A stretch of 64,000 nt of DNA from Scolanthus callimorphus (Eukaryota; Cnidaria; Anthozoa; Actiniaria; Edwardsiidae), in NCBI GenBank assembly GCA_033964015.1, contig CM066914.1:8051831-8115830 (forward strand), written 5' to 3'. The translations under genes and the position numbers were made by a program. Shown here one piece after another: positions 35,405 to 46,549 of the stretch. The notes under the pieces were generated by a model. That model made no database searches. It saw only the letters and a program-made list of their open reading frames with translations, and was not told the origin of the DNA. How positions within the stretch are numbered: position 1 is the stretch's first letter; each line of letters begins with the position of its first letter.

Positions 35405-38400
35405 CTATAAAGGGTTTTTGATAATCCTGCCCATTCTGTAGTCGTACACTTGTCGGCAGAAGAACACTAGTGAGGGGTCTGTGTTTGGTGATGGGATGGA
35501 GCCAGGCCTGGTAGACTGACCAGGAGGGACTGGGGACAGAGGTGTTGCACGTGACTCTTGGAAGAGTTTGTTTTGTGCGCGGTATCTGGTAACACAATGC
35601 AACACAAAATATTTTTTAGATATCCAATGGTCCATTAATAACGTGAATAATGTATGTAATTGTATACTGCAATATCATACCCATATGTACAGTTTGTGCA
35701 GGGTTTGTGAGATGTCTGATTTCTAGATGCGGACTGTAGTTTATAGTTGATAGAACAAGGAATATTGACTGACACACCAAATTTATCTAAGCGTGTCTGA
35801 ATGTGTCCAAGGAGTCACAAAGTTGAGCCGATCACATCCGAACTTGTTCGGGGGCTTTCCAGGTAGCCGAAGACTCTCCGAAGATGTACCCAAACTTAAA
35901 TTACTGAATTTTGCTAGGAATTTTGATTTTTTTGCAAAAAGTTTCAAAACGTTGCCAACTTGTGGCTAAGACTAGTTAAAAGACGGCCAAGAAAAAATAA
36001 CTGGAATTTTTGGGTGGTTAGGGGTTAACTATTCCAAACAATTGGTCTGACACTGAACTGGGTCTACAAATTTACCTGCAATATTCAGGATAGCTGAGTG
36101 CATAACACTTGTCAACAATACAAGCAACACTATTATCATCTTTGTGTCTTGAAGCCAGCAGCTCCATCTGAAACAATCCAAAGAAAAAGCAATGTTGGAT
36201 CAGGGTTTCCCCAGAAGTACATGGTAGTGCAAAGGATTCCCACATTTCTTACTATTGCTCCACCAAATAGGTTTATTAGTATTCAGAAAAGAAATGATTT
36301 TTGTTACCAATAATAGAGTTTTGAGATTTCTTTTAAAAAGTTCTCAATTTTCCTATAACACAAAACTGTCTGCTCCCCAGTGCTTCAAAGGAAAAGGAAA
36401 GTGAAAAGCCCTTTTAGTTTCAGGTTTGGGGCCCTCAGTTTTCTCACTTGAATCCTCAACTGCAAACCAAAGGGAACACAGGGCTCTTATAGTATACAAG
36501 CAGACACAGGATGGAAGGGGAAAGCAAAAGTACTCCTTTTGTCCACTTGCCTGTGTGCCTCTAAGCATCATATGCTTCAAAAGCAAGGATCATGGGTGGC
36601 ATGGGTTAGATATCAGGTTCTACAGTACATAATTATAATGGACATGAACAACAACAACCAAATGTTGAGATTTATGTTACAGTCAGAAGACATGAAGTGT
36701 GTCCCCCTAGAGTTCATTAATCAATTCATTATTCCATTATGATTTCATTTTTCAATCCAAAAATGCATTTTCTAATTCAATATTAAAAATGTAAAATGTT
36801 CAAATTTTGATTCTGAAGAAGCAATTGTTCACCAGAGTAATTATTTAGATTACATAATTTTCATTATTGAATTGAAAATTGCATTTTTGCATTGAATAAT
36901 GGAATAATGATTTGAATATTCAATTCTAGGGGGCACGCTTCATGTCTTTTGACTGTAAACGCAGTGGAAAAATGGTGTTTTGCTGATGTTTCAAGCGTTA
37001 GTTCTTCGTCGGAGCAAAAAGAAAATATCCTCTTTTTGCTCCAACGAAGGGCTAATGCTCGAAACGTCAGCAAAACACAAGTTTTCCACGGCATTTAACA
37101 TAAATCTCAACCTTTGGTTGTTGTTGTTCATGTTCACATCTCTGCTGACGCAGACCACCTAGTTTTCCCATAAAACTAGTCATACCATAATTATAATGGG
37201 ACTCTCAACGGGCAGTTCTGAAATTATTGTTATTGATCAAGTACAGTAAGAGGTTTTGTTGTGTACCTTACATACCTCGCCATGGACATTCGGGATACGA
37301 CCCACTTCTGTCTGCTCTGGTCTGTAGTACCAGAACACGCTCATCATCATTTCGCCTGCATTGGGACCTAAAGAGAAGACTCATATTAGTAATATATAGA
37401 TTTATCCACTGGCTAAAAGCGGAGCTCCCGGTTACATATTTTTCTGTGTTGGGGTCTTGGTTTACCTGTGTGGGGGCGCGCAGACACGGACGCACCAGCG
37501 ATACCCAAATGGGAATACCGCTGAACCATAAAAAATGAAGTCGATCGTTATACTGAGTTCTACTTTGAGCTATTGTATTCTTCCTGCGATACCTATGGTG
37601 CTCCGCTCTAAGGAGCTCCGCTATAAAATACAGCAGAGGACATATGGGTTCCAAAACTTATATACGCAGAGCAAGTAACATGTCTCTTGGCTAGCATACA
37701 GTACCTTCATCCTCTTCCATAGACCAGACACTCTGGCGACATATGGCTGATCCTTACGACGTGTCCCAGCTTTGAGGAGAACTGAGTCCCTGACATTAAT
37801 GATCTCATCACCTCTTTGGATACCACTGTAATAATGCCTGATCACTATCTGGTCATCCTAAAGAAAAAAAATAGTTTCATAAGTAAAACATTGGTAGGAA
37901 CACAAAGGAAGATTCAAATAATTTTAAGTGCAACCCGTAATAATTACCTATGACAAAAACTTGATGAAATGATTCTTTTCAAAATGATGTGTAATATTAT
38001 ATGCAAATCTGATATCCTTTTCAGACTTTAGGCTGATATGACACTCAGGCTGAAATGAGCCTGAGTCGGGCCCAAAACATATTTACACCTGTGAACATCA
38101 ACTACATTTACTATCATTATAACTTTGGAGTGCATTGAGTACAAAATCAACAATATTTATGGCAACCATCATCAGCACTGATTGATTTGCGTGGGCTCTA
38201 ATAATTTAAATTAGTGCCCACCATTTATATTAGAGCCTGGATAATATGCCACAATGCTCGCCAAAGTTATTATTATTTTCATTAGAGCAGATTTCAGTGT
38301 CAAAAACTAAATGCAAAGTAAAGTACAAATCAGGAGTGAGACAAATTCAACATCAACCAATCACATGGGACTTGGGTTTAGACAGGTTTAGTCTTCAGTT

Positions 38401-41400
38401 TCTCATTAGCTGACTAAACAATGACTAAAGGCCCCAATCAATAGGAACACTTAGAAACCAAAAAAGTCTGATTTTTTTTACAGTCATCTGAAATCCACTT
38501 AGTTTTATGTAAGCCAATATTATTAGTGTGGGTTTCTGTATTGCTTCCTCTCAATAATATGAAACCACTAGAATGACTCACAAGGTTTGGTGCTTCAAAA
38601 CGTCTTTGGTAGTGGTTTCATCGTGCTGTTCTCAACATTTTGCTAACTCGTGACAGTGTTTTGATATGCAGACATTGTTTAGTATTGTTGGGATTTGAGT
38701 CACAAATGAAATTTTATACTCACGTAGCAGTAAGGTTTCTCAAGAGGGGTTCCATGATAAGTCCAACCATTTGTTCTCTGTTTGTTTAGAAAAGGCAAAA
38801 CCTTTAGAATGTGCTATCAATAACAATATCACACTGTACAAAACAATAAATATCTGATTATTCATGGTTTTGTTTTCATGAGTTGAAGTCCTATTTTTTG
38901 GAGTCCCACACACTTGGCCAATCAGACAGGTGATTAAATTTTGTACATACTTTTTGTGGGCAAATGTTTGAGCCGAGGCAAGGGTTGTTCAAAGGTTGGT
39001 TAAATTTAAACCAGGTTTAGATCTGAACAAAACCATTGAGTCACCATGGTAATTAATCCTGGATAAGTGACAACTACTTTCCAGAAACAATGACCCTAGG
39101 CACTTGGAAATTTGATATTAGTTCTGAGTATAAGCGTTTATATCAGATAAAATCTAGAGGGAATTAGTTAATTTCATCTTCAGCTCTTTTCACATGTGCA
39201 AGTCCCCCATTCAGATTTCAATTTGTTCTGAAATTGACTCCTCAGTGATAGAATTTTATCAACCCTATTTTAATATTGTGCATTTCCAGAAAAAATTCAT
39301 ACCCCCACCACAGAGGAAATTTGTTTAGAGACCTCCCCCACCCCCTGGAATTTCCAATCCAGGGGGTGACTTTTGACCCCCCCCCCTACCCCTGGAATTT
39401 CTGAACGTGGAAAAAAAGCACCCACCCCCTCTGGAAATGTACTATTGTTTCTATAACTGGCTTCTACACAGTTTGAAGAAATGTGTTTGGATAATTTATT
39501 ATTTTTTAGTGTCACTGTTCATACACTTTCTGAGCATAACATGGTAAAGCCAAGTCTGAAACCAGGTGTAAGCTCGTTTATCATAAAAAGAGCTTACAAA
39601 AGGAAAGGTTATATGAAAGGAAATCGATAAGAAAGGAAATCGGCAAAACAGTTCACTGATACTTTAGCGTCTTTTCTTGCTGATTAACGAAGGCCGGGCA
39701 CGAAGTCAACCTGCGGTAAACTTCCTTTTTTGGACAGACATTTCTCTTGCTTTGCAGACGTTCACAACACAACCGCCTGCTAGCATGGGAGACGAGCACA
39801 TTAAATCATGTCACAAAAATTTGTGTAAAGCAGTTGACTGTCAATTTTAATCACCATTGGAAAAAAAACTGAACAATTTGGAACTACCATTCAAGTTTTG
39901 TTTTGACATCTTGTTGTCGCCGAAGGCACAAATTCAAACCTATGATAAACTAAAGTTTTCTCGTTTGCTTCTTAAATAAACCCCACAAAATTTATGAAAG
40001 GAGAAAGCTTACCTATAATACTTTAATTATTTCATAGTTATTATTGCATTATTACTAGGAAAGAAAACCAGCAAGACATTTCTCTGATACTTTAGCGTCT
40101 TGTTGATAATATATTATAACTACTTAGTTTGTTAAAAAACGTTTTCTCACTCTCTTCGTAAATAAACCCCATGATACAAGTTTGTAACAAGTACAAGTTT
40201 GTAACTCGACACCAAAACAATTTTTTTTTCACATGCTAAAGGCTTGCTAGCAGTCTATTGATTTGCGCCTGCTGTTTTGGTATCCCTGTGCCATAGGTAA
40301 TCAGGCTTGGTTACACGGATACATGAACAATCTTCGAGTTCGCTTCGCACTTTATGAAGGCTTTTCTTTCAAGAAATGTGGTCTAAAATGCAGCCTTGTA
40401 AGATTTCTCACATGTTTAAAGACAGTTTTGATGAATTAACTTCTTTGTCAAAGCGCTGAGAAAAAAAGTCCTTTCCGACAATGTTGAATGGCAAAAACCA
40501 AACAACAATCTGAAGGTAAAACGACCCTCTGGAATTTTTTCCCATCAGCCATCCCCCCCCCCCCCCCCTGGAATTTCCTGGGGCTTTGACACCCCCTGGA
40601 ATTTCCAATTCCCTCCGTGGTTAGGGTATGGATTTTTTCTGGAAATGCACATTTACCTTTTGCTGTCTGGGCTCTCCCCTTGCCCTTTCTGCCTGCAGTT
40701 TTTCCAGCTGTAGACCTAAATTCTTCATGTGAACATTCTTAAGTGGATTCCCAATGGACCGACTCCGACCAGCACTAAATGTAGATGTAGAAGTGGCTGC
40801 AAAGTTAATTTTGGGGATTCTAATTGGCAGCAAAACACTCGAATCTGCTTCTTGTTTTAAAACAAAATCTTTACCACCCTTCTTCATCTTTGAACGTTCA
40901 GCAATTAAGTGCCCAGCCCCTTTGATTTTATCAAGAGGTCCACTGCAAGCAATCATGGCATTAAACATTGCCTGTGCATTGAGACTGGCCGTACGTTTTG
41001 TCACAGCCTTTTTACTCATTGTTAATTCTACTGGAGGGCGAGCAGTACCACCTGGAGTGACCAGGTGATTTTTAGTAAATGGCATGGAGACTGACGGAGT
41101 AACTAGCTGTCCCGTTATAGGCACAGATAGTAGACGGATGTGCTTATACTGTGGTACAGGGCGTGGCAAGTCAACTTGAATACATGCATCCACCATGGAC
41201 CTGGGAAATTCCCCATCTGTAGTAACACATTCAAGTTCCATATTTTCTAACTCCTTTTCTTTTCTCCTTAGCAATGTGTCAATATTAAAGTTCTTTCTCA
41301 TTTTTCTGGATGCAACCTCAGTAGTGGAGTCAGCTTCCTGTTTCTTTTTCGTGTTAGCCTAGACTCCTGACCTCCATTTTGGAATAACAGTTCCTTCTCA

Positions 41401-41879
41401 TTGACCTGTGTTTCATTTTTTGTTATTCCTCTTGTAGCAGTAAATGAGTCATCATCTGCTGGGACTTGCTTATCTGAAGATGATGTCACATCTTCTGGGG
41501 CTATGTTTTCATAATTGAAATAATTTTCAGAATCCACATTGCTCCCATTTCTAAAGCCATCAAAGCTGGATCTAGAAGTTTTACGTGTCGACTGGTGTTG
41601 AATCTCGGTCATGCTTTTTCCTGCAAGTGGACTAGAAGGCTCAAAAAACAGGTTGACCTTGGCTGCAGCATTAAGACTTGCCATTCGTGGTGTCCGACGC
41701 CGAGCAAGTGAATCGTCAATTTCCACATTTGGCTTGTCAACAAACCCAGGAGTAGGGGCAAGTCTGTCCAGCAATGAACTTGGTGCTCGCACCCGAGTTC
41801 TTCTCTCTGATCTTCTAATCTCTCCACTCTCTCTTAGCTCTTCCTTAGTGCTGTTTAATTTTGATTTGGCCACTTCCAT
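35405..41879 (-). CDS. BAH-domain chromatin protein, BAHD1-like, six exons, two apparent 1-bp deletions
   Basis: Exons in transcript order are 41879-40657, 38777-38724, 37857-37705, 37355-37276, 36167-36076 and 35585-35405. The large first exon encodes a basic, Ser-rich N-terminal half with two copies of an ASLNA motif (residues about 67 and 298). The C-terminal third is a BAH domain. Exons 2-3 read [17 protein letters not shown] and [20 protein letters not shown]. Exon 4 has [19 protein letters not shown]. Exon 5 has [20 protein letters not shown]. Exon 6 ends [23 protein letters not shown] modules bind histone tails or nucleosomes; BAHD1 promotes heterochromatin and reads H3K27me3, so a silencing role is inferred. 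Frame breaks occur in an A run near 41345-41355 and at tggaag near 37718. With two bases added the length is 1785 nt (594 residues) and phases agree. Exons 2, 4 and 5 have little or no open-frame signal of their own and were found by reading splice sites. Confidence 0.85.
36644..37131. mobile_element. Composite inverted-repeat element in a BAH-gene intron
   Basis: Outer ends are ATGAACAACAACAACCAAAT continuing gttgagatttatgt, and the reverse complement ending gttgttgttcat. Inside are two further inverted pairs: tgtccccctagagttcatta with its mirror near 36905-36950, and a hairpin around ttcgtcggagcaaaaag at 37005-37045. It looks like one folded element or elements inserted into one another. 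Confidence 0.7.
38284..38500. mobile_element. MITE, family C, copy 3 (diverged right end)
   Basis: The left end is tagagcagatttcagtgtca. The right end acagtcatctgaaatccact is degenerate. It lies in BAH-gene intron 2. Confidence 0.55.
39279..40651. mobile_element. 1.4-kb non-autonomous element with GTGCATTTCCAG ends
   Basis: The left end gtgcatttccagaaaaaatt continues catacccccaccacagagg. The right end cctccgtggttagggtatgg continues attttttctggaaatgcac, its reverse complement. Subterminal ggaatttcc and C-run repeats occur on both sides. It fills most of BAH-gene intron 1 and stops about 5 bp from the exon 1 donor site. Confidence 0.75.
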
Positions 41880-42092
41880 GATGCAGAGTTTTTCACAAGA
41901 ACTTTGGCATTCTTAATGTGTTTTGCTTCCCAATATTTTCAAATGCATGTTTAAGTTGTTGCCATTCTTTCTTAGGTGAATCTTAGTCTTAACTCTGTTT
42001 CAATTTCACTGAAACAAAACGAAAAACATAGATTATATTAATCAGAGCAGAGTAGTTCCTCTTAGGATTCTTAATTCATTAATTTCATTTGT

Positions 42093-43041
42093 CAGGGCCC
42101 GTGGTTTGATGCGGGATTTTTTCTGAAATTATGTGCGATTTTTTCTGAAATTATGCGCTAAAAATACGAAATTATGCGGGATTGCGCAATATTTTTTCCC
42201 CTAGTGCTGTAACATATTTTGCTCTTTTCAACTGTTTTGTTACATGAATATAGCTGCTATTTGACTTCAACAACTCTTGTTTGTCTATAAAATGCTTTGT
42301 GATGAGTTCCAATTGCTACGCATTACTAACGTAATGTGTACATTTAACGTTTCTTTCAGGTAGACATATGTTTTCACTTTGAAATAAACCTTTTCACTTT
42401 CTTACAAAATAGCGTTACCTTTTCCATACCACAAGGATCGTAACAACGCACTCCTATTAAGAAATGAACTGAACGGTCACGAGAGCTACACGCACACTAT
42501 CAGAGCTATCGTTACTATCTCTCATGATAACAAAAAATCGTCGCACTTGTTTGCCGTCGTTCTGTCCGTAATGCTCAAAATTACCCCCCTTCGCGAGAGC
42601 GATCTGCAATCGTCGGAAGTAGCCACGTTTCTGTCGTGTAAATGATCCATGAAAAAGCGTAATGTGATGTGATTATGATCAATGTTAACTGCATAAAGTC
42701 GACTGTGTTTATCGTGGTTAGCGTCCTCTCTCGCTTTTTTCTTTACTTTGCAAGACGCAAACATGTGTTTTATTTCTTGTTGACATCAGTTCCCAGCGCG
42801 ACGCGCTATAGAACGCTTTGTTATTTTCATTTCTGTCGAGTTGTTATGACGTTTGAACAGATGATTTCAGAATAAATGTATCGCTTTTGTGAGAAACACC
42901 AAGTAATGATACCTTTTTTAATGATTTTCACAAATTTTGGGAAATTATGCGCGATTGTGCGGGATTCGGCGGATTATGCGCATTATGCGGAAAAAGCCAA
43001 ATTATGCGTTTCCGCACCAGCGCATCAAACCACGGGCCCTG
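42093..43041. mobile_element. Non-autonomous DNA transposon with CAGGGCCCGTGG ends
   Basis: The left end CAGGGCCCGTGGTTTGATGC and its reverse complement at the right end bound 949 bp. ATTTGT flanks both sides (42087-42092 and 43042-43047). Repeated aaattatgcgc-like words lie near both ends. A CAGGG start is hAT-like, but the visible duplication is 6 bp rather than 8, so the superfamily is unsure. No transposase is present. Confidence 0.8.
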
Positions 43042-43932
43042 ATTTGTAAACAGTTAGCATGCGTGCAGTAGGCACATGGAGAAAATCCAGAGATTCTGTG
43101 GTGTAATCAGTGCATGGGCAAAAAATTGAATTTTCGGGGCTCAAAACAAATTGCACCTGGCACAGGCATTAATATGGGTAAAAATAAGAGTCATAGCTGA
43201 AACCACACAAATATAAACTGTGATCACACGAGTAGAACCATATCCATAAAATACAATTTCGAACCTCCTTAAGTTTGAATTTAGTAATTTGAATCCTGTT
43301 TTAGTGTAGTGTCTATGAAATAACCAGGCTTGCTAAGTGTACTTAAACACAATTTTATCTTACATGGAGAGGTTGTTATTTGTTCACTTGACTGCTAGGT
43401 GATAAAAGCACAAGTTATCAGAACTACTTGATTTTGGCCTATTCTGTTTAACAATCCCAAACAAAACTCACAGGAAAGGTGATTCCTCAGAACTACTATT
43501 GACAAAATTTTGACACTCCCAAACCAATGAATATGGGGACACAGTGACTCTTACTGCACTGTCTATTATTTTCTCAAATTATGCCAATAGCTTGGTGTAG
43601 CTAATGTGTGTTAGACAGGGTTGTGCCATTCCAATCCAAAACAATACAAAGTTTTCTATTATAAAGTCTAATGAAGCAGCATCCTTTGACAGAAGAAGCT
43701 TGACTGAAGTTGCCATAGGCCCTAGTCAGATATTAATGTGTTAAGTAAGCCCTATGACGAGGTTTGCCGTAATATTGTGTCCAGTGGTGTTTTTACTTCC
43801 CTTTAATTCCAGTTAGTGTAGTGCATGTAAGACAGAGCCTGTGGTTTAACGTCCTTAACTGAGAAGAGGCAGACAGCTTGTGTTTTACAACCAAAAGTTA
43901 AGTATTTAGGGAGGCAACATGGTTTAAGGTGG

Positions 43933-44160
43933 AAACATGGTCCAGTGGTTAGGGCGCTAGCCTTGCAATCAGGAGATCCTAAGCTCAAGCCCCACTCTGG
44001 CTACTGGTGATTTCTTTGTACAAAACCAATGGTTTACCTCCCAGCCAATTGGGGTTTTTAACAAGTTTGTTTAGTTTGTTCTTTGTTTATCATTTGTTTA
44101 CAGTGTCCCCAATAAGTTCCATGAGCTAAATACATTGACACTGATCATTACATTGATCTT
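43933..44160 (+). mobile_element. tRNA-derived SINE
   Basis: The 5' part resembles a tRNA gene: a box A-like tggtccagtgg in a D-loop context and a box B-like agctcaagcccc about 45 bp later. A non-tRNA body follows (ttacctcccagccaattggg). The head does not fold as a complete tRNA, so a functional tRNA is unlikely. From memory, similar SINEs are common in coral genomes. Confidence 0.65.
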
Positions 44161-44954
44161 GAATACCTAAAACAGTTGCACAAGAGTATATTTACTGACA
44201 GCTGCACTAAAGGTGAAAGGGGAACTTTTTAGTTCAAACAGAAAATATTTTTTAGTCATCAAAATCATCATAAATGGATGTCCACTGGCCTCTGGAACTT
44301 GCCTATTTCCTTGGCAAAAAAAGTACAAGGTATATTTTGGCTGCCTAGTCACCTAGTTTTATTCAGAATTGGTGTAATCACTTTGCAATTGGTTTCAATA
44401 GTCGCATGAAATCTGCTCTATAGTCAAAAAACTTTACAGATCCTAAATGATAAATCTGAGCATCGCCAGGAATGAATTTTTTTTATATCACATCCTGAGA
44501 TTCTAGACACATTTTATGATCCAGCCAGAAAAATATTTGGGCTCTCTGTTATAGTGGTTTCTTTAATAGACTAAACAAAATTTAATATTGCAAATTTGTT
44601 ATCTGGGGTTGTTGTCTCAACCTTTCTATCCATAACTCTTGCATTTTCCTAGTTTCTCACCACTTAGAATTTGAACTCCAAATATAAACATCAGCAATAC
44701 TTCAAAGTTTTGACAAAACTAAATGCAAACCAAATCATATACACCACATAAAAATTTTAAAACATTTTTTGTTAATAGTTATATACTTGTTATTGTATCT
44801 TACTTATAAGTTCATTTTACTGTTTTATAAATATTTTAACTTGGATAGTTTATTTAGAACTGTAAGAACTCTACCTTGAATATCAAAATGAAACAAAACT
44901 CTTCAAGTATATGCAAACAATAATGTATTAAAAGATAGCACCATGTACAAGATG

Positions 44955-45411
44955 AATACCTTGGTATCGCTATATGGACTGGAGAAAATTGAAGACGAGC
45001 TTTGAAGGCGAAACATCTTAATGACAGTTTCGCATAAATTTTATCTTGGATTTCAAGTTTATTGTCTACGGGCTCAAGCGACTGTCTAGGTACTAATACA
45101 ATATATGGATTCATCGTAAAAACTATATAGTACGAGTCCAAGATTCGCGGTGAAAGAGAGTGTATCAATGTTCTCCGATTGCCTGTGTCCCCGCGAAGTC
45201 TGTCCCGCGTCGTGTAATTCAAGAAGGGGGTGATAAAACCCCAATTTCGGCGGTTGGACGAGAAATGGCGCCCAACCCGAATTAATGCCCGAATTATCAT
45301 ACCTTTTTCCCTAGCGATTGATAGAATGACTCCTAAAATGTACTGTCCTGAGAGGAAATGTTCTATTTTTCTGTATTTGGGAAAGCGATGATAAAAACTA
45401 TAGCGATGCAA
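44955..45411 (-). CDS. Hypothetical protein, possible first exon
   Basis: An open frame begins at 45411 and stays open to 44854, with a donor-like ccaag|gtattc near 44963 that could end a coding exon. A nearby internal ATG (about 45303) would give MIIRALIRVGRHFSSNRRNW, which looks like a mitochondrial import sequence. I recognise no domain. It faces the hypothetical frame at 45777 head to head. Chance openness is a real alternative. Confidence 0.3.
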
Positions 45412-45776
45412 GTTAGTTTACAAGAAAACGTACTCGATATCCTCGCACCCTCCCAGGTGTTTTGGTACGACCAGGGGTACGGCAGAATGCGAAACTCAGC
45501 TTTTCATGTAGAACCCCGATTAATATTGATCCAATTATACTTCGAAACTGGAAAGAAGAATATTGTTTGTGAAATTTTACCTTTCAGTCGATAATCAAGC
45601 AATATTTTGGGCGTCAAGTTAAGGCAAATGAAGTTTATGTTTGGGCCTGTGGCGCCATATTGCACGCTGAATACATTACGAAGAGGGAAGGTGTCCCAAG
45701 GGTCTGAGGCTCCGCCTGCCCACAAAACCCACCAAAACAGCTATTATACTACTTACCGTGACACAAATGACGCTAT

Positions 45777-46115
45777 ATGAAGGAGAGTAAGTTAAACAGA
45801 CGTAAAAATAGCAGAGTAAGGCCTTCATATGCCAGAGATGTTGTGAACAAGTTCACTCCACAACCAACTGAACCAACTAACCACGAAACCCATGACGCAA
45901 CGCGCGCTCTAATAACAGACATCGCATCGAGGCTCAAAATTGCTGAGCAACTTTTTCCGCGTTTAAAAATAGACTCACTCCAAAAGGGCTATAAACTTAC
46001 TGGAAATCAGAACTTCACTCTTGGAAACTTTACTTTTCTTTGCACTGATACTTTTTCAAGGATTTTTAGTCAAGTAAACCACCTAAAAGAAATGAAACCA
46101 AAACAAATCACGTGA
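45777..46115 (+). CDS. Hypothetical 112-residue protein
   Basis: This single open frame encodes a basic N-terminus (MKESKLNRRKNSRVRPSYAR), a polar middle with Pro/Thr and a helical-looking segment ITDIASRLKIAEQLFPRLKI. I recognise no domain. It may be a short gene, a first exon or chance. Confidence 0.3.
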   Translation: MKESKLNRRKNSRVRPSYARDVVNKFTPQPTEPTNHETHDATRALITDIASRLKIAEQLFPRLKIDSLQKGYKLTGNQNFTLGNFTFLCTDTFSRIFSQVNHLKEMKPKQIT

Positions 46116-46192
46116 CGTTTTCAAAACTATGACGTAATCTTTGTGCCACGTCATGGTTATTAGGCCAAACCCCGTGATGTGAATGGTGTCTT

Positions 46193-46549
46193 ATTATATA
46201 ACGGAATTATTTTACATTTTCAGCCGTTATTAGTTCCTCGATTGGATAATTTTATCGGCCCCTTACACATTCCCAAACGCCGAGAATGATGAAATAGCTA
46301 AGCCCCCACGTTACTTTTTTGATACGCAGTCGATTCGATTTCACATCAGATGACAGAGACAGACCCTTGGATTATATAACGGAATTATTTGACATTTTCA
46401 GCCGTTATTAGTTCCTCGATTGAATAATTTTATCGGCCCCTTACACATTCCCAAACGTCGAGAATGATGAAATAGCTAAGCCCCCACGTTACTTTTTTGA
46501 TACTCAGTCGATTCGATTTCACATCAGATGACAGAGACAGACCCTTGGA
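46193..46549. repeat. 178-bp tandem duplication
   Basis: The block starting ttatataacggaattatt at 46194 recurs 178 bp later at 46372 with only about five differences. Both copies end in gacagagacagacccttgga. Confidence 0.9.

Larger units (their letters stand above)
41880..44850. other. Region upstream of the BAH gene
   Basis: The promoter or 5' UTR of the BAH gene is expected here but I cannot place it. The region holds the 949-bp inverted-repeat element, a SINE and a lone family C MITE end. I see no coding exon. Confidence 0.45.

Noticed and set aside
37268..37654. 128-residue open frame on the minus strand
   Set aside because: It overlaps the real BAH exon 37355-37276 but continues through the acceptor into intron, so only the exon part is kept in the gene model.
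43933..44010. Functional tRNA gene
   Set aside because: Box A and box B are present but the acceptor and anticodon stems do not pair well and a SINE body follows directly.
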